NCBI GenBank assembly: GCA_021779635.1
Contig: JAJYAH010000278.1
Coordinates: forward strand, 1 to 8,338
Reading direction: 5' to 3'
Source: Pseudomonadota bacterium
Lineage (GTDB): Bacteria > Pseudomonadota > Alphaproteobacteria > Rhizobiales > Xanthobacteraceae
DNA length: 8,338 nucleotides
Shown here: piece by piece, positions 1 to 6,507 of the stretch
Position numbering within the stretch: the first letter of the stretch is position 1
How the letters are laid out: every line of letters begins with the position of its first letter
Program-made: the position numbers and the translations under genes
Notes under the pieces: model-generated
Database searches by the model: none
What the model was told of the DNA's origin: nothing
Seen by the model: the letters and a program-made list of their open reading frames with translations, nothing else

Positions 1-1
1 C

Positions 2-721
2 GTGGGCCTTTCAGCGCACGGCCGCCATCGCGTCGTGACCGAAAGGACCAAGCTTGCGATGCCGGAAGTGGGGCTGGGCTTTTTCCCCGATGTGGGAGGC
101 ACCTGGCTATTGTCCCGTTCGCCGGGCGAACTCGGCGCCTATTTCGGATTGACCGGCCAGACCATGAACGGTCCCGATGCGATCCATGCGCGGTTTGCGG
201 ACGCTGTGGTACCGTCGGCCAAGTTACCGGCCTTGCGCGAAGTCCTGACCAACGTTGGCATCGGGACGACTGCTAAGGAAATTCAAGCCCTGATCGATGG
301 GTTCGCGACCGGCGAGACCGCGGGCCCTGTCGCGGCGCTGCAGCCGAGCATCGACGTCTGGTTCGCTCATGACCGGATGGAAGATATCGTCGCGGCATTG
401 CAACGCGATGGCTCGGAACTGGCGCTAGCGACGCTGAAGACCTTGAGCGAGAAATCGCCGCGCGGCATGGTGGTCGCGCTGAAGCTGCTGCGGTTGGCGC
501 GGGGCTCTTCTTCGCTGGAACAATGTCTGGTGCGGGAATATCGCGCTGCCCTTGAAGTGTTCGCCAGCGACGATTTTCGGGAAGGCGTGCGCGCGGCGGT
601 GATCGACAAGGATCGCAATCCGCGTTGGTCGCCGTCGCGGCTGGAGGATGTCACGCCGGAGATGGTGGCGCCTTATTTCGCTGGCATCGGCGCCGACGAG
701 TTGGTGTTTGACAAATCATAA
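2..721 (+). CDS. 3-hydroxyisobutyryl-CoA hydrolase (enoyl-CoA hydratase/isomerase fold), 5' end outside window
   Basis: Hydrolyses 3-hydroxyisobutyryl-CoA to free 3-hydroxyisobutyrate and CoA, a step of valine degradation in the cytoplasm. The visible 239 residues begin inside the crotonase core: VGLSAHG, then AMPE, then FFPDVGG. In this partial numbering Glu22 of AMPE and Asp30 of FPDVGG are eight residues apart, as are the catalytic Glu and Asp of the characterised hydrolase (Glu169/Asp177 in human HIBCH), which separates it from a plain enoyl-CoA hydratase. Family members are about 350 residues, so roughly 110 N-terminal residues lie upstream of the window. The GTG at position 2 is an internal Val codon, not a start. 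The C-terminal part, including the late region around DKDRNPRW, is intact. Only 30 bases separate the stop from mmsB, whose product uses the acid released here, so the two are very probably co-transcribed. Confidence 0.9.
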   Translation: MGLSAHGRHRVVTERTKLAMPEVGLGFFPDVGGTWLLSRSPGELGAYFGLTGQTMNGPDAIHARFADAVVPSAKLPALREVLTNVGIGTTAKEIQALIDGFATGETAGPVAALQPSIDVWFAHDRMEDIVAALQRDGSELALATLKTLSEKSPRGMVVALKLLRLARGSSSLEQCLVREYRAALEVFASDDFREGVRAAVIDKDRNPRWSPSRLEDVTPEMVAPYFAGIGADELVFDKS

Positions 722-751
722 GAGAAACGTTCCGGGCGGAGGGAACCAAAG

Positions 752-1639
752 ATGGCAAATATTGCATTCATCGGTCTCGGCAATATGGGCGGGCCGATGG
801 CCGCCAATCTGGTCAAGGCCGGCCACAAGGTGGTGGCGTTCGATCTGGTGGAAGCCTCGCGCAATCAGTCAAAGGCCGATGGTGCTGCTATCGCCGACAG
901 CGCGGTGGCCGCGGTGAAGGGCGCTGAAGTCGTCATCACGATGCTGCCCGCGGGCAAGCATGTGCTGTCGGTCTGGACCGAGATTTTGCCGTCGATGACC
1001 AAAGGATCGCTGATCATCGATTGTTCGACCATCGATGTCGAAAGCGCAAAGCAGGCCCATGCGCTGGCGGCGAAGCAGGGCATCGCGTCGGTCGATGCGC
1101 CGGTGTCCGGCGGCACCGGCGGCGCCAAGGGCGCGACGCTGACATTCATGGCCGGCGGCGAAGCCAAGGCCTTTGCCGCAGCCAAGCCGGTGCTGGAAAA
1201 GATGGGCAAGAAGATCGTGCATTGCGGCGGCGCCGGCGCGGGGCAGGCGGCCAAGATCTGCAACAACATGATCCTCGGCATTTCCATGATCGCGGTCAGC
1301 GAAGCCTTTGCGCTCGCCGAAAAGCTCGGGCTGTCGCATCAGGCGTTGTTCGATGTCGCCTCGACCTCGTCGGGACAATGCTGGTCGCTGACGACCTATT
1401 GTCCGGTGCCGGGTCCGGTGCCGACCTCGCCCGCGAACAACGAGTATCGCCCGGGCTTTGCATCGGCCCTGATGGTGAAGGATTTGACGCTGGCGCAGGA
1501 TGCGGCAAAGGCCGCGGGTGCCGCGACGCCGCTTGGCAAGCACGCGCAGGAAATCTACCAGGCGTTCGATGCCGCCGGAAATGGCGGGGTCGATTTTTCC
1601 GGGATTATCCGGCATGTTCGCGAATTGGCGGGAAAATAG
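752..1639 (+). CDS. mmsB: 3-hydroxyisobutyrate dehydrogenase
   Basis: Oxidises 3-hydroxyisobutyrate to methylmalonate semialdehyde with NAD+, the valine-pathway step after the upstream hydrolase. The 295-residue length is normal for the family. The Rossmann motif GLGNMGGPMAANL starts at residue 8, and an acidic residue (AFDLVEA, near residue 31) suits NAD+ binding. The substrate-binding motif DAPVSGGTGGAKG covers residues 115-127. The catalytic Lys168 sits in AAKICNNM, with Asn172 four residues later as in all beta-hydroxyacid dehydrogenases. The C-terminal helical domain contains the conserved MVKDLTLA segment. The ATG at 752 follows a good ribosome binding site (GGAGGGA, about 737-744). The stop lies 10 bases before the acyl-CoA synthetase start, so the genes form one operon. 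No lesion was seen. Confidence 0.93.
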   Translation: MANIAFIGLGNMGGPMAANLVKAGHKVVAFDLVEASRNQSKADGAAIADSAVAAVKGAEVVITMLPAGKHVLSVWTEILPSMTKGSLIIDCSTIDVESAKQAHALAAKQGIASVDAPVSGGTGGAKGATLTFMAGGEAKAFAAAKPVLEKMGKKIVHCGGAGAGQAAKICNNMILGISMIAVSEAFALAEKLGLSHQALFDVASTSSGQCWSLTTYCPVPGPVPTSPANNEYRPGFASALMVKDLTLAQDAAKAAGAATPLGKHAQEIYQAFDAAGNGGVDFSGIIRHVRELAGK

Positions 1640-1649
1640 CGAGCGGCCC

Positions 1650-3371
1650 ATGACAACCTTCCGAGAAGCGCGCTCGTTCCTGCTCCAGCATCGCACCGAC
1701 TACGATGCGGCGGTCAAAGGGTTTCGCTGGCCGGACCCGGTGCCGTTTAACTGGGCGCTGGACTGGTTCGATGCCGAACTCGCACGCGCTCCCGAAAGCA
1801 AGGATCGGCCGGCGCTCTGGATCGTCGACGGCGACAGCGGGCGGGAGACAAAGCTTTCGTTCGAAACCCTGTCGCGCCGTTCCAATCAGGTTGCGAATTT
1901 CCTGCGCACCCAGGGCCTCAAGCGCGGCGATCATCTGTTGCTGCTGCTCGGCAACGTCGTTCCATTATGGGAAACCATGCTGGCGGCGATCAAATTGGGT
2001 GTGGTGGTGATTCCCGCGACCACGCTGTTGACGGCTGACGAGTTGCAGGATCGCCTCGATCGCGGCCGTGCCAGGGCCGTGGTGGCGTCCCAGGACCAGG
2101 TTGCGAAATTTGCCGGCCTCCGCGGCGACGATCTCATTCGTATCGTCGTTGGCGCGTCCTCAAAACACGAAGGCTGGCTGCCTTACGAACAGGCCGCGGA
2201 GTTCCCGGATACATTCAAGCCGGATGGACCGACCGGGGCTGATGATCCGATGCTGCTGTATTTCACCTCCGGCACCACCGCGAAGCCGAAACTGGTGCGG
2301 CACAGCCAGCGCAGCTATCCGGTCGGCGGACTGTCGACGATGTACTGGCTCGGGTTGCAGCCCGCCGATGTTCATTTGAACATTTCCTCGCCGGGCTGGG
2401 CCAAGCATGCCTGGAGCTGCTTCTTTGCGCCGTGGAACGCCGGCGCCACCGTGTTTGTGGTCAACCAGCCCCGCTTCGATGCCAAGGGACTGCTTGCGAC
2501 CATCGCCAGATGCGGCGTGACCACCCTGTGCGCGCCGCCGACGGTGTGGCGGCTGTTCATCCAGGAAAAGCTCGCAGGCTATAAAGTGTCGCTGCGCGAG
2601 GTCTGCGGCGCCGGCGAGCCGCTCAATCCCGAAGTGATCGATCAGGTTCGCGGCGCATGGGGGCTGACAATTCGCGACGGCTACGGCCAGACCGAAACCA
2701 CGGCGCTTGCGGGAAATTCGCCCGGCCAGAAGGTGAAGGTCGGATCGATGGGCCGTCCGCTGCCCGGTTACCGCGTGCAGATCACCGACATCGACGGAAA
2801 CATCACCAAGGAGGGCGAGGTCAGCCTGTTGCTCGGCGCCGATCGGCCCGCCGGCCTGATGCAGGGCTATCAGGGCGACGACGGCAAGGTGAGCGGCGCC
2901 GACGGCGATCTCTATCGCAGCGGCGACGTGGTGTTCGCCGACGATGAGGGCTATTTGACCTTCGTCGGCCGTTCCGACGATGTCTTTAAATCGTCGGACT
3001 ACCGGATAAGCCCGTTCGAGCTCGAGAGCATCCTGCTCGAACATGAATCGGTGGCGGAGGCCGCGGTGGTTCCCAGTCCCGATCCAATTCGGCTGGCGAT
3101 CCCGAAAGCCTATGTGCTGCTGGTATCGGGCACGGAGCGTTCGCCGCAAACCGCGCTTTCGATTTTCAGGCATTTGCACACCCGGCTGTCGCCATTCAAG
3201 CGTATCCGGCGCATCGAATTCGTGACCGAACTGCCGAAGACGATTTCCGGCAAGATTCGCCGCGTTCAGTTGCGCCGGCTCGAACACGACAATAATCGCG
3301 ACGATGCGCTGCGCGGCCAGGAATTCCGCGAAGAGGATTTCCCGGAATTGCAGAAAATAAGGTCAGCCTGA
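1650..3371 (+). CDS. AMP-binding acyl-CoA synthetase, medium-chain (ACSM-like) type
   Basis: Adenylates a carboxylic acid with ATP and transfers the acyl group to CoA. The 573-residue protein carries the adenylate-forming motifs in order: P-loop YFTSGTTAKPK at residues 204-214, YGQTETT at 345-351, YRSGD at 422-426, GRSDDVFKSSDYRISPFE from residue 440, and PKTISGKIRR near the end, with Lys535 the predicted catalytic lysine. The segment after the P-loop (YPVGGLSTMYWLGLQ, then SSPGWAKHAW) resembles ACSM-like synthetases rather than long-chain FadD. The P-loop has Ala where most members have Gly (GTTA instead of GTTG). The frame stays open upstream to 1500 inside mmsB, but ATG 1650 gives a family-like N terminus and a 10-base gap after mmsB. 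The ribosome binding site is weak (GCGAG near 1639-1643), suggesting coupling to mmsB translation. The substrate cannot be read from sequence; a short or branched acid fits the neighbours. Confidence 0.88.
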   Translation: MTTFREARSFLLQHRTDYDAAVKGFRWPDPVPFNWALDWFDAELARAPESKDRPALWIVDGDSGRETKLSFETLSRRSNQVANFLRTQGLKRGDHLLLLLGNVVPLWETMLAAIKLGVVVIPATTLLTADELQDRLDRGRARAVVASQDQVAKFAGLRGDDLIRIVVGASSKHEGWLPYEQAAEFPDTFKPDGPTGADDPMLLYFTSGTTAKPKLVRHSQRSYPVGGLSTMYWLGLQPADVHLNISSPGWAKHAWSCFFAPWNAGATVFVVNQPRFDAKGLLATIARCGVTTLCAPPTVWRLFIQEKLAGYKVSLREVCGAGEPLNPEVIDQVRGAWGLTIRDGYGQTETTALAGNSPGQKVKVGSMGRPLPGYRVQITDIDGNITKEGEVSLLLGADRPAGLMQGYQGDDGKVSGADGDLYRSGDVVFADDEGYLTFVGRSDDVFKSSDYRISPFELESILLEHESVAEAAVVPSPDPIRLAIPKAYVLLVSGTERSPQTALSIFRHLHTRLSPFKRIRRIEFVTELPKTISGKIRRVQLRRLEHDNNRDDALRGQEFREEDFPELQKIRSA

Positions 3372-3372
3372 G

Positions 3373-3450
3373 CTAGTGCCACCGATTTGAAGTTCCTGCA
3401 GCATTGCTGCGAGTTTGTCTCAGGAACTTCAAATCGAAAGGCGGCACTAG
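3373..3450. repeat. Asymmetric long hairpin, copy 1 of an inverted pair
   Basis: The left arm 3373-3398 and right arm 3421-3450 are reverse complements across CTAGTGCC at the foot and GATTTGAAGTTCCTG at the top, separated by a 22-base loop. The right arm carries four extra bases (GAAA, read on the plus strand), so the stem has a one-sided bulge. One A/G mismatch lies near it. The hairpin begins one base after the stop of the acyl-CoA synthetase gene. It could end transcription, but it has no T-run after it. The same asymmetry in the neighbouring copy points to a dispersed repeat family. Confidence 0.85.
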
Positions 3451-3464
3451 AATAGTTAAGTTGG

Positions 3465-3537
3465 CAGTGTCCCTTTGTTTCCGAAGTTCGTATCACGGGT
3501 GCTGCAAGGGTTTACGAACTTCGGAAACGGGACACTG
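3465..3537. repeat. Asymmetric long hairpin, copy 2, opposite orientation
   Basis: The left arm 3465-3492 and right arm 3513-3537 pair perfectly over CAGTGTCCC at the foot and GTTTCCGAAGTTCGTA at the top. The left arm has three extra bases (TTT), and the loop is 20 bases. Reverse-complemented, it aligns with copy 1: both right arms then read GAACTTC, a C/AAAGG bulge region and a CACT(A)G end. The two copies are therefore related, diverged and inverted relative to each other, 14 bases apart. The right arm ends one base before the ribosome binding site of the MaoC gene, so the hairpin would form the 5' leader if transcription reads through. Confidence 0.85.
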
Positions 3538-3550
3538 TGGAGAACTGACG

Positions 3551-4030
3551 ATGAATGAAGTCTGGAAGAAACCACCGATTTCACTGGAGGCCTATCAGAA
3601 AATGGTCGGTCACGAGGTCGGCGTGTCGTCATGGCATCTGGTCGATCAGAGCCGGATCGATGTCTATGCCGATGTGATTGAGGACCATCAATTCATTCAT
3701 GTCGATCCCGAGCGCGCCAAACGCGAAACATCGTTCGGCACCACGGTGGCGCACGGTTTCCTGACCATGTCGCTGATGAGCATCATGTCGTACGAGGTCA
3801 TGCCGGTGATCTCGGGCACGACGATGGGCGTCAATTACGGCTTCGACAAGCTCCGCTTCATCTCGCCGGTGCGCTCTGGCTCGCGCGTCCGCGGCCGCTT
3901 CACTTTGGCCGAAGCGAAATTGCGCAAGCCGACCGAATTGCTGTCGCGAACCAACGTGACCGTCGAGATCGAGGGCGAGACGAAGCCCGCTTTGGTCGCC
4001 GACTGGATCGGGCTGATTTACTTTGCTTAG
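3551..4030 (+). CDS. MaoC/NodN-type (R)-specific enoyl-CoA hydratase
   Basis: Predicted to hydrate trans-2-enoyl-CoA to (3R)-hydroxyacyl-CoA in the cytoplasm. The 159-residue protein is a single hot-dog fold. The hydratase-2 signature is present as DHQFIH, with catalytic Asp45 and His50. It is followed by VDPERA at 51-56 and by FGTTVAHGF around residues 62-70, as in the NodN/Rv0130 subgroup, which has DHQ-x-IH rather than the classical D-x-N-P-x-H. The ATG at 3551 is preceded by GGAG at 3539-3542 with 8-base spacing. The frame is open further upstream (to about 3404), but that extension would translate both hairpins and resembles no family N terminus, so it is rejected. The neighbours, an acyl-CoA synthetase upstream and an MFE-2-like dehydrogenase downstream, support a role in acyl-CoA oxidation. 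The true substrate is unknown. Confidence 0.88.
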   Translation: MNEVWKKPPISLEAYQKMVGHEVGVSSWHLVDQSRIDVYADVIEDHQFIHVDPERAKRETSFGTTVAHGFLTMSLMSIMSYEVMPVISGTTMGVNYGFDKLRFISPVRSGSRVRGRFTLAEAKLRKPTELLSRTNVTVEIEGETKPALVADWIGLIYFA

Positions 4031-4041
4031 TATCAGCCGTC

Positions 4042-4101
4042 ATGGCCGGGCACAGCCTTCCGAAGGACGGCGTCGCTTCCGCTCGCCTATGTCCCGGCCA
4101 T
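4042..4101. repeat. REP-like palindrome with ATGGCCGGG arms
   Basis: ATGGCCGGG at 4042-4050 is matched by its exact complement CCCGGCCAT at 4093-4101. A smaller palindrome, CCTTC-C-GAAGG (4056-4066), lies inside. The sequence resembles intergenic repeats I recall from Bradyrhizobium and Rhodopseudomonas genomes. It begins 11 bases after the MaoC stop. No ORF here has recognisable content. Confidence 0.7.
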
Positions 4102-4102
4102 C

Positions 4103-4190
4103 CACGTCTTGTCTGATGCAACAGCCAAAAAGACGTGCCCGGCAACGCAGGTAAGTTTACGCAATCTGCGTAGATTGCTATCGCCGGGCA
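4103..4190. repeat. Overlapping inverted repeats in the MaoC-SDR spacer
   Basis: Three perfect inverted repeats are interleaved. CACGTCTT (4103-4110) pairs with AAGACGTG (4130-4137). TGCCCGGC (4136-4143) pairs with GCCGGGCA (4183-4190). Nested within the second is a compact hairpin, GCAATCT-GCGT-AGATTGC (4161-4178), with a 7-bp stem and a 4-base loop. The region continues the REP-like block directly upstream and ends about 33 bases before the next start codon. A terminator role for the small hairpin is possible, but no T-run follows it. Confidence 0.65.
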
Positions 4191-4221
4191 TGACGAAGGA
4201 ACCCACATCCAGGAAACTTAC
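4151..4221 (+). promoter_or_regulatory. Candidate leader pairing that would cover the SDR ribosome binding site
   Basis: GTAAGTTT (4151-4158) is the exact complement of AAACTTAC (4214-4221). The right arm overlaps the end of the ribosome binding site AGGAA (4211-4215) and stops two bases before ATG 4224. In RNA this pairing could lower translation. It cannot form together with the 4136-4143/4183-4190 stem without a pseudoknot, so the leader has two mutually exclusive folds. The pairing is visible in the sequence; the regulatory role is inference, and an 8-bp match could be chance. Confidence 0.3.
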
Positions 4222-4223
4222 GC

Positions 4224-5141
4224 ATGACAATCAGGTTTGACGGACGCGTCGCCATCGTTACCGGCGCGGGCAATGGTCTCGGGCGCGCCCATGCGCTGGG
4301 ACTTGCAAGTCGCGGCGCAAAGGTCGTGGTCAATGATTTCGGCGGCGCCCGCGACGGCACCGGCGGTTCGCTCACGGCGGCTGAAACCGTGGTCGAGGAA
4401 ATCCAGAAAGCCGGTGGCGTGGCGATGGCTGACGGAGCCGACGTCTCGAACTTCGAGCAGGTCAAGGCGATGGTCGCCAAGGCCACGGAAAAATGGGGCA
4501 GCGTCGATCTGCTCTGCGCCAATGCCGGCATCCTGCGCGACAAATCATTCGCCAAGATGGAAGTGGCCGATTACGCGAAAGTGCTCGACGTTCATCTCAA
4601 CGGCACCTTCTATTGCTGCAAGGCGGTGTGGGACGGCATGCGCGAGCGCAACTACGGCCGCATCGTCGTCACGACCTCGTCGTCAGGGCTTTACGGCAAT
4701 TTCGGCCAGGCCAATTACGGTGCGGCGAAAACGGGCATGGTCGGACTGATGAACGTGCTCGCCGAGGAAGGCCGCAAGACCAACATTCGCGTCAACATGA
4801 TTTCGCCGACCGCGGCGACGCGGATGACCGAGGAACTGCTGCCGCCGCAGGCGCTGGCGCTGATGAAGCCCGAGGCGATCACGCCGGCGGTGCTGTATCT
4901 GCTCGGCGAGGACGCTCCGACCCGCACCATCATGGGCGCGGGCGCGGGGTCCTTTGCGGTGATCAAGATCATGGAAACCGAGGGCATCAACCTGGCCCCA
5001 TCCGAATGGACGCCGGACGCCATAGCTGCGCATTTCGCTGAGATCAGCGACATGTCGAGGGCGAAGGCGCTGGAAGGCGCGTTCCAGCAGACACAGAAAT
5101 ACGTCGAGCAGGCCGCGGCGAGAGCGGGCGTGATATTGTAG
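4224..5141 (+). CDS. SDR-family dehydrogenase, MFE-2-like (3R)-hydroxyacyl-CoA dehydrogenase
   Basis: Probably oxidises (3R)-hydroxyacyl-CoA to 3-ketoacyl-CoA with NAD+. The 305-residue protein is a classical short-chain dehydrogenase. It has TGAGNGLG at residues 13-20, VVNDFGG at 35-41 with Asp38 placed to bind NAD+ ribose, and NAG at 100-102. The catalytic tetrad is Asn126, Ser152, Tyr165 and Lys169. The segments VVNDFGG, NAGILRDKSF, and SGLYGNFGQANYGAAK closely resemble the dehydrogenase unit of peroxisomal multifunctional enzyme 2, and the length matches that unit including its C-terminal extension. The start ATG 4224 has AGGAA at 4211-4215. It follows the MaoC hydratase gene, whose product would be its substrate, so the pair looks like a split version of the two MFE-2 activities. 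No acyl-carrier or thiolase domain is present. Confidence 0.88.
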   Translation: MTIRFDGRVAIVTGAGNGLGRAHALGLASRGAKVVVNDFGGARDGTGGSLTAAETVVEEIQKAGGVAMADGADVSNFEQVKAMVAKATEKWGSVDLLCANAGILRDKSFAKMEVADYAKVLDVHLNGTFYCCKAVWDGMRERNYGRIVVTTSSSGLYGNFGQANYGAAKTGMVGLMNVLAEEGRKTNIRVNMISPTAATRMTEELLPPQALALMKPEAITPAVLYLLGEDAPTRTIMGAGAGSFAVIKIMETEGINLAPSEWTPDAIAAHFAEISDMSRAKALEGAFQQTQKYVEQAAARAGVIL

Positions 5142-5159
5142 GGGTGATGGCTCTAACGC

Positions 5160-5262
5160 CGTCATTCCGGGGCGCGAGCGAAGCGAGCGAGCCCGGAATC
5201 CATAACCACGACAGGGGATATGGATTCCGGGCCTGCGCCAAGAGGCGCATCCCGGAATGACG
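5160..5262. repeat. REP-like cruciform repeat overlapping the downstream start codon
   Basis: An outer 12-bp stem joins CGTCATTCCGGG (5160-5171) to its exact complement (5251-5262). It encloses a 14-bp perfect stem (5191-5204 with 5219-5232, GCCCGGAATCCATA and complement, 14-base loop) and a 6-bp hairpin TGCGCC-AAGA-GGCGCA (5234-5249). A run of GCGA units lies at about 5172-5190. The ATTCCGGG motif thus occurs four times in alternating orientation. This layout resembles abundant intergenic repeats that I recall from Bradyrhizobium and Rhodopseudomonas. It fills almost all of the spacer and includes the ATG at 5257 of the flavoprotein gene. Confidence 0.88.
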
Positions 5263-6507
5263 ATGCTTGTATCACGTTCTCTTCAAACCAAAACTGCCGT
5301 CATCGGCGCCGGTCCGGCCGGCCTGATGGCAGCCGAAGTGTTGGCGCAAGGCGGCGCCGGCGTCACGGTCTATGATGCGATGGCCTCGGTCGGCCGCAAG
5401 TTTCTGCTGGCAGGACGCGGTGGCCTCAATCTGACGCACAGCGAGCCGTTGCCGGCGTTTCTGGCGCGCTACGGCAAGGCGATGCCGCAGCTGGCGCCTG
5501 CGATCGATGCATTTCCGCCGGACGCGTTGCGCCGATGGAGCGAAGCGCTGGGACAGCCGACCTTTGTCGGCTCCAGCGGCCGGGTTTTCCCGGAAGCGTT
5601 CAAGGCTTCGCCGCTGCTGCGGGCGTGGCTGCGGCGGCTGGATTCAATGGGCGTGCAATTCGCGCTGCGCCACCGCTGGACCGGATGGGACTCCGATGGA
5701 CGTCTTTCGTTTGTGACGCCCGACGGCCCGCGCACCGTTGATGCCGATGCGAACGTGCTTGCGCTCGGCGGCGCCAGTTGGCCGCGGCTCGGGTCCGATG
5801 GTGGATGGGTTGAAACGCTCGCCGCCAAGGGCGTGACCATATCACCCCTGCGGCCAGCCAATTGTGGATTTACCGTCGCCTGGTCCGATATCTTTCGCGA
5901 TCGCTTCGAAGGCCAGCCGCTGAAAGGCGCTGCGTTTTCATTTGGCGGGCAGGCGCTGCGCGGCGAATCCGTCATTACCCGCACCGGCATTGAAGGCGGC
6001 GCCCTCTATGCGCTGTCGGCTGATTTGCGCGAGGCCATCATGGCTTCGGGCGAGGCGACACTGCACATCGCGTTGCGGCCCGAACTCGACATAAACGATC
6101 TGGTCACGCGGCTGTCGGCACCGCGGGGCAAACAATCATTCTCGAACTGGCTGCGCAAGGCGGCGCAGCTTTCGCCCGTCGGCATCGGTTTGTTGCAGGA
6201 AGCAGCGGTGGTGTCCGGCGCGCCGCTGACGTCGCATTCGCCTGTGGCTCTTGCCGGATTGATCAACGCCGTGCCGGTCAAATTGAATGGCGTCGCGCCG
6301 ATCGCGCGCGCGATTTCGACGGCCGGCGGAATCTCGTTTGCTGAAATCGATGCCGGCTTCATGATCCGCCGCTTGCCCGGCGTGTTCGCCGCGGGCGAGA
6401 TGCTCGATTGGGAAGCACCGACCGGCGGCTATCTGCTGCAGGCCTCGTTCGCGACCGGCGCGGCGGCGGGGAGGGGGGCGTTGCGGTGGTTGGAGGGCAC
6501 CGTCTGA
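5257..6507 (+). CDS. FAD-dependent oxidoreductase, HI0933/BaiN-like (TIGR03862-type flavoprotein)
   Basis: A predicted cytoplasmic flavoprotein of 416 residues; the substrate is not known for this subgroup. The dinucleotide-binding motif GAGPAGLMAAE is at residues 17-27. The family motif GRKFLLAGRGGLNLTHSE runs from residue 46 and marks the HI0933 group. The C-terminal FAD motif AGEMLDWEAPTGGY starts at residue 379, followed by LLQASFATG. The start must be ATG 5257 or ATG 5263: no ATG, GTG or TTG lies in frame between 5265 and the first beta strand, and both candidates sit within or right beside the upstream repeat. Neither has a clear ribosome binding site, which suggests weak or coupled translation. 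It follows the SDR gene by 115 bases on the same strand and converges with the HxlR gene 53 bases downstream. No functional link to the acyl-CoA genes can be shown. Confidence 0.87.
   Translation: MTMLVSRSLQTKTAVIGAGPAGLMAAEVLAQGGAGVTVYDAMASVGRKFLLAGRGGLNLTHSEPLPAFLARYGKAMPQLAPAIDAFPPDALRRWSEALGQPTFVGSSGRVFPEAFKASPLLRAWLRRLDSMGVQFALRHRWTGWDSDGRLSFVTPDGPRTVDADANVLALGGASWPRLGSDGGWVETLAAKGVTISPLRPANCGFTVAWSDIFRDRFEGQPLKGAAFSFGGQALRGESVITRTGIEGGALYALSADLREAIMASGEATLHIALRPELDINDLVTRLSAPRGKQSFSNWLRKAAQLSPVGIGLLQEAAVVSGAPLTSHSPVALAGLINAVPVKLNGVAPIARAISTAGGISFAEIDAGFMIRRLPGVFAAGEMLDWEAPTGGYLLQASFATGAAAGRGALRWLEGTV

Noticed and set aside
1500..1649. Upstream extension of the acyl-CoA synthetase frame
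   Set aside because: It would overlap mmsB by 140 bases and add an Arg-rich stretch with no family resemblance; ATG 1650 fits family N termini.
869..1696. 275-codon open frame on the minus strand, rich in Arg and Gly
   Set aside because: Antisense to mmsB, composition typical of a shadow frame, no family match.
2160..3287. 375-codon open frame on the minus strand
   Set aside because: It lies wholly antisense to the acyl-CoA synthetase, has no recognisable domain and is the frame shadow expected in GC-rich coding DNA.
3373..3450. Classical intrinsic terminator
   Set aside because: The stem is long but AT/GC mixed, and no T-run follows on either strand.
3404..3550. Upstream extension of the MaoC frame through both hairpins
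   Set aside because: It translates repeat sequence; the ATG at 3551 has a proper ribosome binding site and matches the family start.
5160..5262. CRISPR repeat or insertion-sequence end
   Set aside because: There is no regular repeat-spacer series and no transposase; the nested inverted repeats fit a REP-like element better.
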